A DNA stretch of 64,000 bases from Betaproteobacteria bacterium. Lineage in GTDB: Bacteria; Pseudomonadota; Gammaproteobacteria; Burkholderiales; SG8-41. Every line of letters starts with the position of its first letter. The first letter of the stretch is position 1. The notes beneath the pieces are model-generated. The model saw nothing but the letters and a program-made list of their open reading frames with translations, had not been told where the DNA came from and searched no databases. The stretch is taken from NCBI GenBank assembly GCA_900299145.1, contig OMIN01000144.1:80776-144775 (forward strand), given 5' to 3'. Below are positions 35,232 through 43,533 of the stretch, piece after piece. The position numbers were made by a program, and so were the translations under genes.

Positions 35232-35576
35232 AGGCATTTCGATGGAGGTGCGTGGCACCCTTGCGGCGTGGTTACGCCGTCCGTCGCGTCAGCGATGACG
35301 TTACCAAGCCGAAGATGTAGTGCGTTCGGCTAATAGCCGGCCGCTGCGCGGGCGGCGTAGGCGTGCTTGAAAACTTTTCGAGCTACCCCATTTACTTTTT
35401 GTCAGCGGTTGTCCGGCCCGGTTTCCCGAGGGTTCGCGTCAAGGCTGTTGTGAAAAATTCACGGTTTTGCGCAACGGACTGTAACCGCGACAGAGGCGGC
35501 GCGTTAGTGGAACTGTAGTGTGGGCAAAAGCAGCTTTTCACGGGAGGCGTCACGGTAACTTGCAAGGAGGTGGCTC
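35232..35576. other. Gene-free 345-bp leader upstream of the DUF3567 gene
   Basis: No open frame with coding character and no tRNA is visible. The stretch 35240-35370 is GC-rich with several short self-complementary runs (for example GCCGGCCGCTGCGCGGGCGGC around 35335-35357). The part 35440-35500 is less GC-rich (TTGTGAAAAATTCACGGTTT contains a short inverted repeat GTGAA/TTCAC) and could hold the promoter. A very strong Shine-Dalgarno sequence, AAGGAGGTG, is at 35564-35572. Confidence 0.5.
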
Positions 35577-35810
35577 ATGAACGTGGTCTACAACAGCGAA
35601 AACTTCTACGTGGTCGAATACGCCGACAGGCGCGGTTTCGAGCTGGTGGATAAGCACAGCCGCCGCAGCACGTTCTTCCAGGGCGATGTCGCCGAAAAAT
35701 TTGCCCAGTCCGTCAACAATATTCTTTCCGAAGACAACTCGCCGGAAGCGGTCGATGAATTTCAGAGCAACTTCGGCGTTGTGATGGGGCAGCCGCTGGT
35801 GCTGCATTAA
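35577..35810 (+). CDS. DUF3567 family protein
   Basis: This 77-residue protein of unknown function has the DUF3567 pattern found in Burkholderiales: NVVYNSENFYVVEYADRRGFELVDKHSRRSTFFQGDVAEKF near the start and an acidic helix (EDNSPEAVDEFQ) at the end. No signal peptide, membrane segment or catalytic motif is seen. The strong AAGGAGGTG before the ATG and the long leader suggest a highly expressed gene with its own promoter. The family is nearly restricted to betaproteobacteria, which supports the taxonomic reading of the window. Confidence 0.88.
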   Translation: MNVVYNSENFYVVEYADRRGFELVDKHSRRSTFFQGDVAEKFAQSVNNILSEDNSPEAVDEFQSNFGVVMGQPLVLH

Positions 35811-35888
35811 GGGGGCACGGGGTTTCGCGGTCGGGGCCTTGCTTCGCGCGCCGTGGCGGAATCTGGCCCGCCACGGTAGATCTTCGCT

Positions 35889-35925
35889 GTAACTATTTGT
35901 TTTAAAAAGAATATTTTTGTATACT
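35889..35925 (+). promoter_or_regulatory. A/T-rich intergenic element, copy 10, with a sigma-70-like promoter
   Basis: The element GTAACTATTTGTTTTAAAAA plus tail contains TTGTTT (35897-35902), and after 17 bp there is TATACT (35920-35925), a good sigma-70 match. Transcription would start near 35932 and run through the hairpin at 35940 into the VOC gene. Only this copy of the element has a convincing -10 box. Confidence 0.5.
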
Positions 35926-35939
35926 CTGAGGGTGTGGAA

Positions 35940-35971
35940 CGCGCGTGGAAAGTTCACGCGCGAGTTTTTTT
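35940..35971 (+). terminator. Rho-independent terminator or attenuator
   Basis: A perfect 8-bp stem CGCGCGTG/CACGCGCG with a 7-base loop is followed by AG and seven T. It is about 130 bp after the DUF3567 stop, and only about 8 bases past the predicted start point of the promoter in the preceding element. It may therefore end the DUF3567 message or attenuate the VOC message. Confidence 0.75.
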
Positions 35972-36016
35972 GTACGCTCAGTACAACAGTTAAATCCCTC
36001 ACCGCGAATTTCCGCC

Positions 36017-36493
36017 ATGACGACCAAGACAACCGTGTCGAATTACCCGCCAACGCCCGGATTGCTGGATAACACCCAGATCACACAGGTTTCCCAAAGC
36101 AGATACATCGCCCACATCGCGGTGCCCTGCCGCAATCTGGATGAAACCGCGCGCTGGTATTCGCAGGTGCTGGGCGCACAGCCGGTGCGCATCCTCGATG
36201 ACCGCGTAACCTTCAGCTTCGGCGGCGTGCTGCAACTGGTGTGTCATCTTGAACGGCGGGCGATCGAGCTGTCGCCGCGAGCGTATCCGCGGCATTTCGG
36301 CCTGACGTTTCTGAACATGGAAGACTTCAACCGCATGCGTGATCATGTCACGAAACAGGACGTCAAGGTGCTGATGCAGCCGACCGCGCGCTTTGCCGAT
36401 ACGCCGCATGAGCACCAGACGTTCATGGTGGTCGATCCTTCCGGCAACGTGCTGGAATTCAAGTGCTATCTGAGGCCGGAACTGAGCTACTGA
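36017..36493 (+). CDS. VOC family (glyoxalase/dioxygenase-fold) protein
   Basis: The 158-residue protein has the vicinal oxygen chelate fold. HIAVPCRNLDETARWYSQVLGA begins the first beta-alpha-beta-beta-beta module near residue 33. The second module holds HFGLTFLNMEDFNRMRDHV and ends with the typical VVDPSGNVLEFKCY. Likely metal ligands are the histidine of HIAV, the histidine of RHFGL and the glutamate of LEFK. Members are glyoxalases, ring-cleavage dioxygenases or resistance proteins; the substrate is unknown. The frame is open from 35945, but the ATG at 36017 gives the usual start and avoids the hairpin. Confidence 0.85.
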   Translation: MTTKTTVSNYPPTPGLLDNTQITQVSQSRYIAHIAVPCRNLDETARWYSQVLGAQPVRILDDRVTFSFGGVLQLVCHLERRAIELSPRAYPRHFGLTFLNMEDFNRMRDHVTKQDVKVLMQPTARFADTPHEHQTFMVVDPSGNVLEFKCYLRPELSY

Positions 36494-36686
36494 GCGGCGC
36501 TGCCCCGCGTGCAATGCTTTCCGCAACGATTCCGTGACACTGGCGCGGAATCAACTTGTTACAGCCGAATTCGTTACAATCTGAAGCCGTCTCGCCGTGC
36601 CCAGGGTCGCAGGGTTCCCGTGGTTCGCTTGAGAACAGAGCCTGCCCGATAACAATAATTTACATACTTCTATCAGGGACCCCCGC

Positions 36687-37415
36687 ATGGCCGACATGAT
36701 CATGGTGATTTGTATCGTGACCAGCGCGTATTTCATACGCGGCATCACGGGCTTTGGTTCCGGTCTGATTTCGATTCCGCTGCTGGCGCTTTCTCATCCG
36801 CTGACGTTTGCGATACCCCTGTTGCTGGCGCTCGACTTCACGGCAGCCATGGTGCTTGGCGGGGTCAACCGCAAGCAGACTGAGTGGAGCGAAATCAAGG
36901 TCTTGCTGCCGGCCGGTATCGTGGGTGGGATGGTCGGTGTGGTGGCGCTGCTCAAATTGCCCACAACGCCGATTCTGGTAGCGCTCGGCGCCTTCACCAT
37001 GTTTTTCGGATTTCGCAACGTGTTTGGCCTGCAGCCGGTGGGGCAGATCAACAAGATTTGGGCGGTGCCCGCAGGGCTTGCCGGTGGGGCCACCGGTGCG
37101 TTGTTTGGCGTTGGTTCTCCACCGTACGTGATGTATTTATCGCGCCGGCTTAGCGACAAAAGCCAGATGCGCGCGACGTTTTCCTGGCTGATTGCGGTGG
37201 ACGGCGCGGCACGTCTGATCTGGTTCGCCATCGCCGGCTTGCTGTTTGACGGCAAACTGATTACGGCCTATCTGGTGTGTCTGATTCCCATGGCTTTTGG
37301 CCTGTATTCCGGTAATAAAGTGCACATGGACATGACCAGCGGCGGGATGCTGAAGGCGGTAGGCATGCTGCTGGTATTGAGTGGCGCGATGCTGTTCTTG
37401 AAGGCGGTTGCATGA
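36687..37415 (+). CDS. TauE/SafE family sulfite exporter-like membrane protein
   Basis: This integral membrane protein of 242 residues has about eight hydrophobic segments. The family motifs are RGITGFGSGLISIPLLAL in the first half and the matching AGLAGGATGALFGVGSPPYVMYL in the second, the two repeats of the TauE/SafE fold. Members export sulfite, sulfoacetate or other organic anions. Gene order (SafE, PhnD-like receptor, hybrid kinase) suggests a sensing and export unit. The stop codon overlaps an in-frame ATG of the downstream gene (ATGA at 37412), though the better start for that gene is at 37493. Confidence 0.9.
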   Translation: MADMIMVICIVTSAYFIRGITGFGSGLISIPLLALSHPLTFAIPLLLALDFTAAMVLGGVNRKQTEWSEIKVLLPAGIVGGMVGVVALLKLPTTPILVALGAFTMFFGFRNVFGLQPVGQINKIWAVPAGLAGGATGALFGVGSPPYVMYLSRRLSDKSQMRATFSWLIAVDGAARLIWFAIAGLLFDGKLITAYLVCLIPMAFGLYSGNKVHMDMTSGGMLKAVGMLLVLSGAMLFLKAVA

Positions 37416-37492
37416 CGCGCGGCCGGTTGTGCCGCGGGAAGGGGGGCGCTATGATGGAACTCCATCGAAAAACTGGGATTCTCGAGGGGACG

Positions 37493-38353
37493 ATGAGACT
37501 GGCAATAATGGCACGTGCGGTATTTGCGTTGGCACTGGCGATGGTGTGGCCGCTGACAGTTCAGGCACAAGCGCAGGCGCCGGCCAAGCCCTACGCGTTC
37601 AACGTGCTTAACCAGCGTACGCTGGCGCTGACCGCCGAGTACTGGAATCCGATACTGACCTACGTCAGCAAGAAAAGTGGCGTGCCACTGGAATAGAAGC
37701 TGACCCGGACTGCACAGGAAGGCAACGCGATCGCTGAAAAAGGCGGCTACGATTTTCTGTACACCAACCATTTTTTCACGCCGGAACGCGACGGCTTGGG
37801 ATTTCAGGTGATTGCGCGGCCGGTGGGGCCGGGCTTGCAGTCGCAAATCGTCGTTCCCAGCGATTCGCCGGCACGCACACTGCAGGATCTCGAAGGCAAG
37901 GACGTTGGGTTCGTATCGCGGGACGGTTTTTCCGGTTACTACGTTCCGCTGGACGCCCTGTTGCGAGCCAAGGTCAGGGTAAACATGTCCATCACCGGCA
38001 ATCAGGAGGCATCGGTGGCGCAGCTCAAGGTGGGCAAGATTGCGGCGGCGGGTGTCAATGGTCTGATTCTGGAGCGCTATGCGCGCCGTGAAGGTTTTGC
38101 TTATCGCGCACTGTGGACGTCGCCGATGTATCCCGATTTGTGCATCATGGCGCACAAGCGCGTTCCGGCAGACAAAATCGCGGCTGTGCGGGCGGCGTTG
38201 GTGGGAATGAACAAGGATCCGGAAGGGCGCAAGGTGCTCGAGGCATCGGCGGCCGTTATAAAGGCCACTGGCGATACCGGTTTCGTGGCGTCGGACGACA
38301 AGGAATACGACGGTTACCGGACGTTCTTCAAGAATACCCTGGTGAAAAGGTAA
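37493..38353 (+). pseudogene. PhnD-like phosphonate/phosphite receptor with an in-frame amber codon
   Basis: The gene would encode a 286-residue periplasmic binding protein. The leader MRLAIMARAVFALALAMVWP ends VQAQAQA and is preceded by AGGGG. The reading frame stops at TAG 37694-37696 (codon 68, context VPLE-stop-KLTRTAQE) and then continues in the same frame to TAA at 38351 with clear family sequence (GGYDFLYTNHFF, VVPSDSPARTLQDLEGKDVGF, AAGVNGLILERY). There is no frameshift. The rest looks well preserved, so the stop is recent, is suppressed, or is a sequencing error. A hybrid kinase gene begins eight bases downstream, suggesting the receptor feeds ligand information to it. Confidence 0.85.
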
Positions 38354-38361
38354 CGGCGAGA

Positions 38362-41300
38362 ATGGCGCGGGACGAGTCTTCGCGGGAAGTGGGAATGCAG
38401 AGACCCTGGTATCAATTCTGGATGGATTGGGGGCTGGTGCCGCGGTTGATGGCCACGGTGGGCATCGCCGTGGTCGCCGGTGGCGTACTCCAATCGTCGC
38501 TGCTGGTGATTGAAGGCGCGGCTGAACACAACGCGCGGCTAGAGCGCGAAATGAAAGAGTTTCTGAATTACCTTGCGCCCGTCGTGGCGGATCAGGCGTT
38601 GACCGGCGATTATGCAGCCATCGAGCAGACGCTGAAAAAGCAGGTGACGCGCACGGAAATACAGGCTTTGTGGTGGAGTGATCAAGCGGGGCGCACGTTG
38701 CGCGCCTCCGACGTTGTCGACAAGCGCACGGCGCCGGGCTGGTTTTGCGACGTGATCGACATCAAGGTTGTTGCAGATCAATCGGTTCCGGTGGAAGCTG
38801 GCGGCGTGCAGTACGGCGAGTTGCACGGGCAAATGTCGCCTATTCATGCGCAAAACCGCCTTTGGCAGCAGTTCGTCAAGCAGCTGCAGATCGTGGTGGC
38901 GACATTGTTTCTGATGCTGCAATTCATCTGGCTGATTTTTCGTGGCAATTTGAGCACGTTGCGCGATCTGACCACCGGCGCCAATCGATTCAGTCAGGGC
39001 GACTACGCCGTGCGGATCAAATCCGATGGCGCGCCCGAAGTACGGCAGGCCGCGGACGCCTTCAACAACATGGCCACCAACACCGAGACGCTGCTTACCT
39101 CGCTCGGGCAAAGCGAGGCGAAGAACCGGCTGCTTGCGTCCATCGTTGAGCAATCAAGCGAGGCGATCTGGACCACGGATCTGGATGGCCGCGTGACCAG
39201 CTGGAACGCGGGTGCTGCCGCGATGTTCGGTTACAGTGCCGCCGATGTGATGGGCCACGTCGTCAACGAAACCGGAAAAATTGATCCGGCTGTGGAAAGT
39301 GATCGTTGGCGGCGTTTGAAGCAACTGGAAAAATTTTCGTACGACAGCAGGGCGGCGAAGCAGTCCGGCGAAGAGATCTACATTCAGGTCGCCGTGGCGC
39401 CCCTGCTGGGCGCCGATGGGCAGTGCGTGGGCAAGATTGCCGTGGCGCGCGATGTGACAGAGCGCAACCGCCATGAAGAGGCGTTGCGCAACGCACGCGC
39501 CGCGGCCGAGAGTGCCAGCCAGGCGAAGAGCGCGTTCCTTGCGCGCATGAGCCATGAAATCCGCACGCCGATGAATGGCGTGCTTGGCATGACCGAACTG
39601 TTGCTGGAAACCGGGCTCACCAGCACGCAGCGCAAGTACGCCGAAACCGTGCACCGTTCGGGCAACAACCTGCTTGGCATCATCAACGACGTGCTGGATT
39701 TTTCCAAGATCGAGGCCGGCAAGCTGGAGCTGGAACAGGTCGAACTGGACGTGCGGCGCACGCTGGAAGACGTTGTCGACATGCTGGCCGAGCGTGCCCA
39801 CACCAAGGGGCTGGAACTTGCGTGCGGCATTCCGTCCGATTTGCCGGTGCAGTTAGTGGGTGACCCACTGCGGTTGCGGCAGGTACTGACCAATCTTGCC
39901 GGCAATGCGATCAAATTCACCGCGTCCGGTTCGGTGCTGATCAGTGCGGCATGCCTGGAAGACGCGGGTGGCAAGGTGACGCTGCGGTTCGAGGTCAAGG
40001 ACACCGGGCCGGGAATCGCGCTTGAAGCGCAGGGCCGTATTTTCGACGAATTCTCGCAGGCTGACGGCTCCACCACACGTCAGCACGGCGGGTCGGGTCT
40101 GGGGCTGGCGATCAGCAAACAGTTGGTGGAAATGATGGGCGGGCGCATCCAGGTGGAATCGGTGCCCGGCGCCGGCGCCACCTTCTGGTTTACTGCGGTG
40201 TTCCGTCGCGCCAACCCGGCGGGCCAGATGCCCGCGGTAGCGGACAGCGCCGCTGCGGTAAAGCTCGAAGGCGTGCGTGCGCTGCTGGTGGAATCGAGTG
40301 CGGTGAGCCGCGGCATACTGACCGCGCAGGCCAACGGCTGGCGCATGGTCACCCGCGTCACCGATACGCTTGAGCAGGCGCTGCCTCTTCTGAAGCAGGC
40401 GGCCGCGCGCGGCGTGCCGTTTGATATTGTGGTGGTGGACATGGGATTTGCCGAAGAGAACCCGCTGGGCTTTGCGCGATCCGTTCGCGCTGATCCGGCA
40501 ATTTCGCGCGCGCGGTTGGTGATGATGGTGCCGGTGGGCAATCACGCCATCATTCAGGAAGCGCGCGATTCCGGTATCGATGCCTGTCTGGTGAAGCCCG
40601 TACGGCAGTCGGCGCTCTACGAGGCGCTGGTGGGGGTCATGGGCGGCTACTCCGAAGCCGTGGGCGATGCCGGCGGCGCGGGTAAAAAGGCCGCGCCGGT
40701 GACCAGAACCAACCGCACGGTTTTGCTGGTCGAGGACAATCTGGTGAATCAGGCAGTGGCGCTCGGCATGCTGAAGAATCTGCTGGGCTATAACGTGACG
40801 GTTGCCGGCAACGGCCAGCAGGCGGTTGAGCTTTACGAGAAGTCGTCGTTTGATCTGATATTGATGGATTGCCACATGCCGGTGATGGACGGCTTCGAGG
40901 CCACGCGCGAAATCCGCAAGCGCGAAGGACAATCTGGCAAGCGCATCCCCATTGTGGCCTTGACAGCCAACGCGCTGGCGCAGGATCGCGTCGATTGCCT
41001 GAATGCCGGCATGGACGATCATCTGGGCAAACCGTTCAGCCGCCAGCAGATACAGGAAATGGTCGAACGCTGGATGCCGCAGGATGCCCAGACGGCGTTA
41101 AGCCGAACGGCGCGTATCGCGGTCGGAAAGCAGTTGCCGGTGGACGTGGTGCTCGACCGGCGTGTGTTGCGGCAACTGAGCGAACTGCAGGGCGGCGACG
41201 GCAGCGCGCTGCTGGCCAGCATTTTGAATATTTTCTCGCTGGAATCGCCGAAGGAAGTCGCAGCACTGGCTCGGGCGGTTACCGCCGGAGACGCATCCGG

Positions 41301-41505
41301 GATCACGCGCTCGGCGCATTCCCTGAAATCGAGCAGCGGTAATATCGGCGCCACGGTTTTGAGCCAGATTTGTGCCGATCTGGAGGCTGTTGGCTGTGGT
41401 GGCGACACCGGGTCGGCGCCGGGATTGTACGAAAAGCTCGAAGCAGAGCACGTGCGCGTTCAGGCCGCAGTGCGGGCAGAGCTTGCTGCATTGACGCCAG
41501 CGTAA
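38362..41505 (+). CDS. Hybrid sensor histidine kinase (HAMP-PAS-HisKA-HATPase-REC-REC-Hpt)
   Basis: This 1047-residue multidomain kinase has two membrane segments (about 26-50 and 175-195) around a periplasmic domain. HAMP (196-250) and PAS (about 258-375, WTTDLDGRVTSWNAGAAAMFGYS) come next, then HisKA with phosphorylated H398 (MSHEIRTPMNG). HATPase motifs DTGPGIA and GSGLGLAI follow. The first receiver has D693 but a reduced acidic pocket. The second, canonical receiver has D836 (LMDCHMPVMDG), and the Hpt domain has H986 (AHSLKSSSGN). This is a BarA/ArcB-like phosphorelay whose output regulator is not in the window. The ATG at 38362 lies eight bases after the PhnD-like gene; the frame is open further upstream only as antisense-free shadow of that gene. 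Confidence 0.93.
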   Translation: MARDESSREVGMQRPWYQFWMDWGLVPRLMATVGIAVVAGGVLQSSLLVIEGAAEHNARLEREMKEFLNYLAPVVADQALTGDYAAIEQTLKKQVTRTEIQALWWSDQAGRTLRASDVVDKRTAPGWFCDVIDIKVVADQSVPVEAGGVQYGELHGQMSPIHAQNRLWQQFVKQLQIVVATLFLMLQFIWLIFRGNLSTLRDLTTGANRFSQGDYAVRIKSDGAPEVRQAADAFNNMATNTETLLTSLGQSEAKNRLLASIVEQSSEAIWTTDLDGRVTSWNAGAAAMFGYSAADVMGHVVNETGKIDPAVESDRWRRLKQLEKFSYDSRAAKQSGEEIYIQVAVAPLLGADGQCVGKIAVARDVTERNRHEEALRNARAAAESASQAKSAFLARMSHEIRTPMNGVLGMTELLLETGLTSTQRKYAETVHRSGNNLLGIINDVLDFSKIEAGKLELEQVELDVRRTLEDVVDMLAERAHTKGLELACGIPSDLPVQLVGDPLRLRQVLTNLAGNAIKFTASGSVLISAACLEDAGGKVTLRFEVKDTGPGIALEAQGRIFDEFSQADGSTTRQHGGSGLGLAISKQLVEMMGGRIQVESVPGAGATFWFTAVFRRANPAGQMPAVADSAAAVKLEGVRALLVESSAVSRGILTAQANGWRMVTRVTDTLEQALPLLKQAAARGVPFDIVVVDMGFAEENPLGFARSVRADPAISRARLVMMVPVGNHAIIQEARDSGIDACLVKPVRQSALYEALVGVMGGYSEAVGDAGGAGKKAAPVTRTNRTVLLVEDNLVNQAVALGMLKNLLGYNVTVAGNGQQAVELYEKSSFDLILMDCHMPVMDGFEATREIRKREGQSGKRIPIVALTANALAQDRVDCLNAGMDDHLGKPFSRQQIQEMVERWMPQDAQTALSRTARIAVGKQLPVDVVLDRRVLRQLSELQGGDGSALLASILNIFSLESPKEVAALARAVTAGDASGITRSAHSLKSSSGNIGATVLSQICADLEAVGCGGDTGSAPGLYEKLEAEHVRVQAAVRAELAALTPA

Positions 41506-41551
41506 GCGTGCCGGTTTACCGCCCCATGCGGATTTGTGAGTGAAGGAGACG

Positions 41552-42418
41552 ATGATGCAGGTTACACGACTGACCCCGCAGTTTGGCGCTGCCATTACCG
41601 GCGTGGATCTTGGCCGGTTGGATGACGCGCAGTTCGCCGCGATCAAACAGGTCTGGCATCAACACCGCGGCTTGATGGCGTTTCCGAAGCAGAATATTTC
41701 GGACGATGCGCTGCTTGCGTTCTCCCGGCGATTTGGGCCGCTTGATCCACCACCGAATCAGGAAAATGGCCGTCAATCGCCGGCGGGCTATCCCGACATC
41801 TACGTGATATCCAACGTCAAGGACAACGCGGGGCGGCCGATCGGTGCGCTGGGCGATGGCGAAGCCGTATGGCACACCGACATGAGCTACGAATCCATGC
41901 CGCCGCTAGCCTCGATGCTGACCGCGCGCGAGATACCTTCGAGCGGCGGCGACACCTGGTTCACCGACATGACCGGCGTTTACGAAGACCTGCCGCCCGC
42001 GCTTAAAAAGCGTGTTGCCTCGCTGAAGGTCAAGCACGACGGCACTTACAACTCGGGCGGATTTTTGCGCGCGGGTGTGAAGCCCACCGACAATCCGATG
42101 CAAGCGCCCGGCACGCTGCACCCGGCGGTGATCCGCATTCCTGAAACCGGCGATGCGGTACTGTATCTGGGGCGCCGCCGCATGTCGTATATACCCGGCC
42201 TTTCGCTTGAAGAAAGCGAGGCGCTGTTGAACGAGCTGTGGAAATATCCTGCTGCCGAGCATCGCATCTACAAACACCGCTGGAGTATCGGTGATCTGGT
42301 GGTTTGGGATAACCGCACCACCATGCACCGGCGCGATCCGTTTCCCCCGACGCAGCGGCGGCTCATGCACCGCACGCAGATCAAAGGCGTGGCGGCGCCG
42401 GCAGCTTTCCCGACTTAA
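41552..42418 (+). CDS. TauD/TfdA family Fe(II)/2-oxoglutarate dioxygenase
   Basis: The dioxygenase has 288 residues. The iron triad is H108-T-D110 (WHTDMSY) and distal H259 (TTMHRRD). The 2-oxoglutarate-binding arginine is in the C-terminal RRLMHRTQIKG. The N-terminal LTPQFGAAITGVDLGRL and the GGDTWFTDM segment are typical. Members oxidise taurine, 2,4-D, alkyl sulfates, phosphonates or carnitine precursors. GAAGGAG precedes two adjacent ATG codons (41552, 41555); either may be used. It is transcribed after the hybrid kinase. Its stop lies within an A/T-rich element shared with the convergent luciferase-like gene. Confidence 0.92.
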   Translation: MMQVTRLTPQFGAAITGVDLGRLDDAQFAAIKQVWHQHRGLMAFPKQNISDDALLAFSRRFGPLDPPPNQENGRQSPAGYPDIYVISNVKDNAGRPIGALGDGEAVWHTDMSYESMPPLASMLTAREIPSSGGDTWFTDMTGVYEDLPPALKKRVASLKVKHDGTYNSGGFLRAGVKPTDNPMQAPGTLHPAVIRIPETGDAVLYLGRRRMSYIPGLSLEESEALLNELWKYPAAEHRIYKHRWSIGDLVVWDNRTTMHRRDPFPPTQRRLMHRTQIKGVAAPAAFPT

Positions 42419-42444
42419 AAATTATTAATAAAAACAAATAGTTA
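42417..42444 (-). repeat. A/T-rich intergenic element, copy 11 (between convergent stops)
   Basis: TTATTAATAAAAACAAATAG and flanks fill the gap between two convergent genes. The TauD-family TAA overlaps its left end, and the stop of the luciferase-like gene (TAA on the minus strand) is formed by its right end. Confidence 0.8.
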
Positions 42445-43512
42445 TGAAGGTGCTTTGGCGAGCGTAGCCCCTCCAGCGAGCGCATTGTCTCCAGCTGGCG
42501 CAGCGGCGCGCGTGTTGAACTCCGGCGCGATCTCGCGCGCGAAGCGCCGCAGGGTGTCGCGCGAGCCGCCGCCCATGCTGGCAAGCAGATAATGCACGCC
42601 CACGGCCTGCAGCGCTTCCAGTTTGCGCGCAATGTCATCCGGGCTGCCGCACAGCGCCGCGGCTTCGTTGCCGCTGGCGGACGTGGAATACGACAGTACG
42701 TGCGAACCGCCGCTTTGCCCCGGCGTGCGCGCGACATCGATGGTGCGCTGGCGCATGCGCGCGGCGCGGTCGAGCGCGTTGCGGCGGTCAGCTTCATCCT
42801 TGGCCACGTAGACATCACGTGCCACGGCAACACTCATCGGGTCGAACACGCGCCCGCGCGCCTCGACTTCCTGTTTGAATAGCGCAATGCGCTCACCAAT
42901 GACCTCGACTTGCGCGAATTGGTCGAGCAGCAGATTACAGCCGCGCTCGGCCACTTTGCGTATTGATGGCGCGCTGCCTGCCGCCATCCAAAGCGCGGGG
43001 TGCGGCTTTTGCGCGGCGGGCGGTTCGACGATGATGTCGTCGAACTGCCAGAAACGGCCGTGGTGCGAAAAGCGCTCGGTAGATGTCCACGCCCGGATCA
43101 TCACGTCCAGCGCCTCGTCAAATCGCGCTTCGGCTTCGTCCGCCGGCACGTTAAAGCCCTTGAACTCGTTGTGCCGGTAGCCCTTGCCGATGCCGAGGTC
43201 GAGGCGCCCGCCGGACAGCAAATCGAGCGTTGCCGCCTGCTCGGCGAGCAGCACCGGGTTGTGCCATGGCAGCACCATCACTGCCGTGCCCACACGCAGC
43301 TTCTTTGTGCGTGCAGCAAGCCACGTCAGCAAATTCAGTGTCGCAGAAATCTGCGTCCAGCCGGTAAAGTGGTGCTCCACGCAAAACGTGCTGTGGTACC
43401 CCAGTGCATCGGCCTCGACGTGAAAATCAATGTAGTCATGAAAGCCCTGGCCCACCCCCGCGCCGAGCGTGGTGCTGGTGGCCTGCGCGCCGCCAAAAAG
43501 TCCGAAGATCAT
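42442..43512 (-). CDS. LLM-class flavin-dependent oxidoreductase (luciferase-like)
   Basis: This bacterial luciferase-like TIM-barrel enzyme has 356 residues. HVEADALGYHSTFCVEHHFTGW near the start, KLRVGTAVMVLPWHNPVLLAEQAATLDLLSGGRLDLGIGKGY, and the family segment ESFSH-like TSTERFSHHGRFWQF are all present. Members use reduced FMN to oxidise alkanes, sulfonates, nitriloacetate and similar substrates; a flavin reductase would be needed and none is adjacent. It follows the BNR-repeat gene (21 bp) on the minus strand, so the two may share a transcript. The stop codon is supplied by an A/T-rich repeat. Confidence 0.92.
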   Translation of the reverse strand: MIFGLFGGAQATSTTLGAGVGQGFHDYIDFHVEADALGYHSTFCVEHHFTGWTQISATLNLLTWLAARTKKLRVGTAVMVLPWHNPVLLAEQAATLDLLSGGRLDLGIGKGYRHNEFKGFNVPADEAEARFDEALDVMIRAWTSTERFSHHGRFWQFDDIIVEPPAAQKPHPALWMAAGSAPSIRKVAERGCNLLLDQFAQVEVIGERIALFKQEVEARGRVFDPMSVAVARDVYVAKDEADRRNALDRAARMRQRTIDVARTPGQSGGSHVLSYSTSASGNEAAALCGSPDDIARKLEALQAVGVHYLLASMGGGSRDTLRRFAREIAPEFNTRAAAPAGDNALAGGATLAKAPS

Positions 43513-43533
43513 CGATTCAGCAATATTGACGCG

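Noticed and set aside
35240..35370. Possible tRNA or small structured RNA upstream of the DUF3567 gene
   Set aside because: Several short stems are possible but no cloverleaf, CCA end or known RNA motif can be drawn.
39853..41022. 389-codon open frame opposite the hybrid kinase
   Set aside because: No motif and antisense to strong HATPase/receiver domains.
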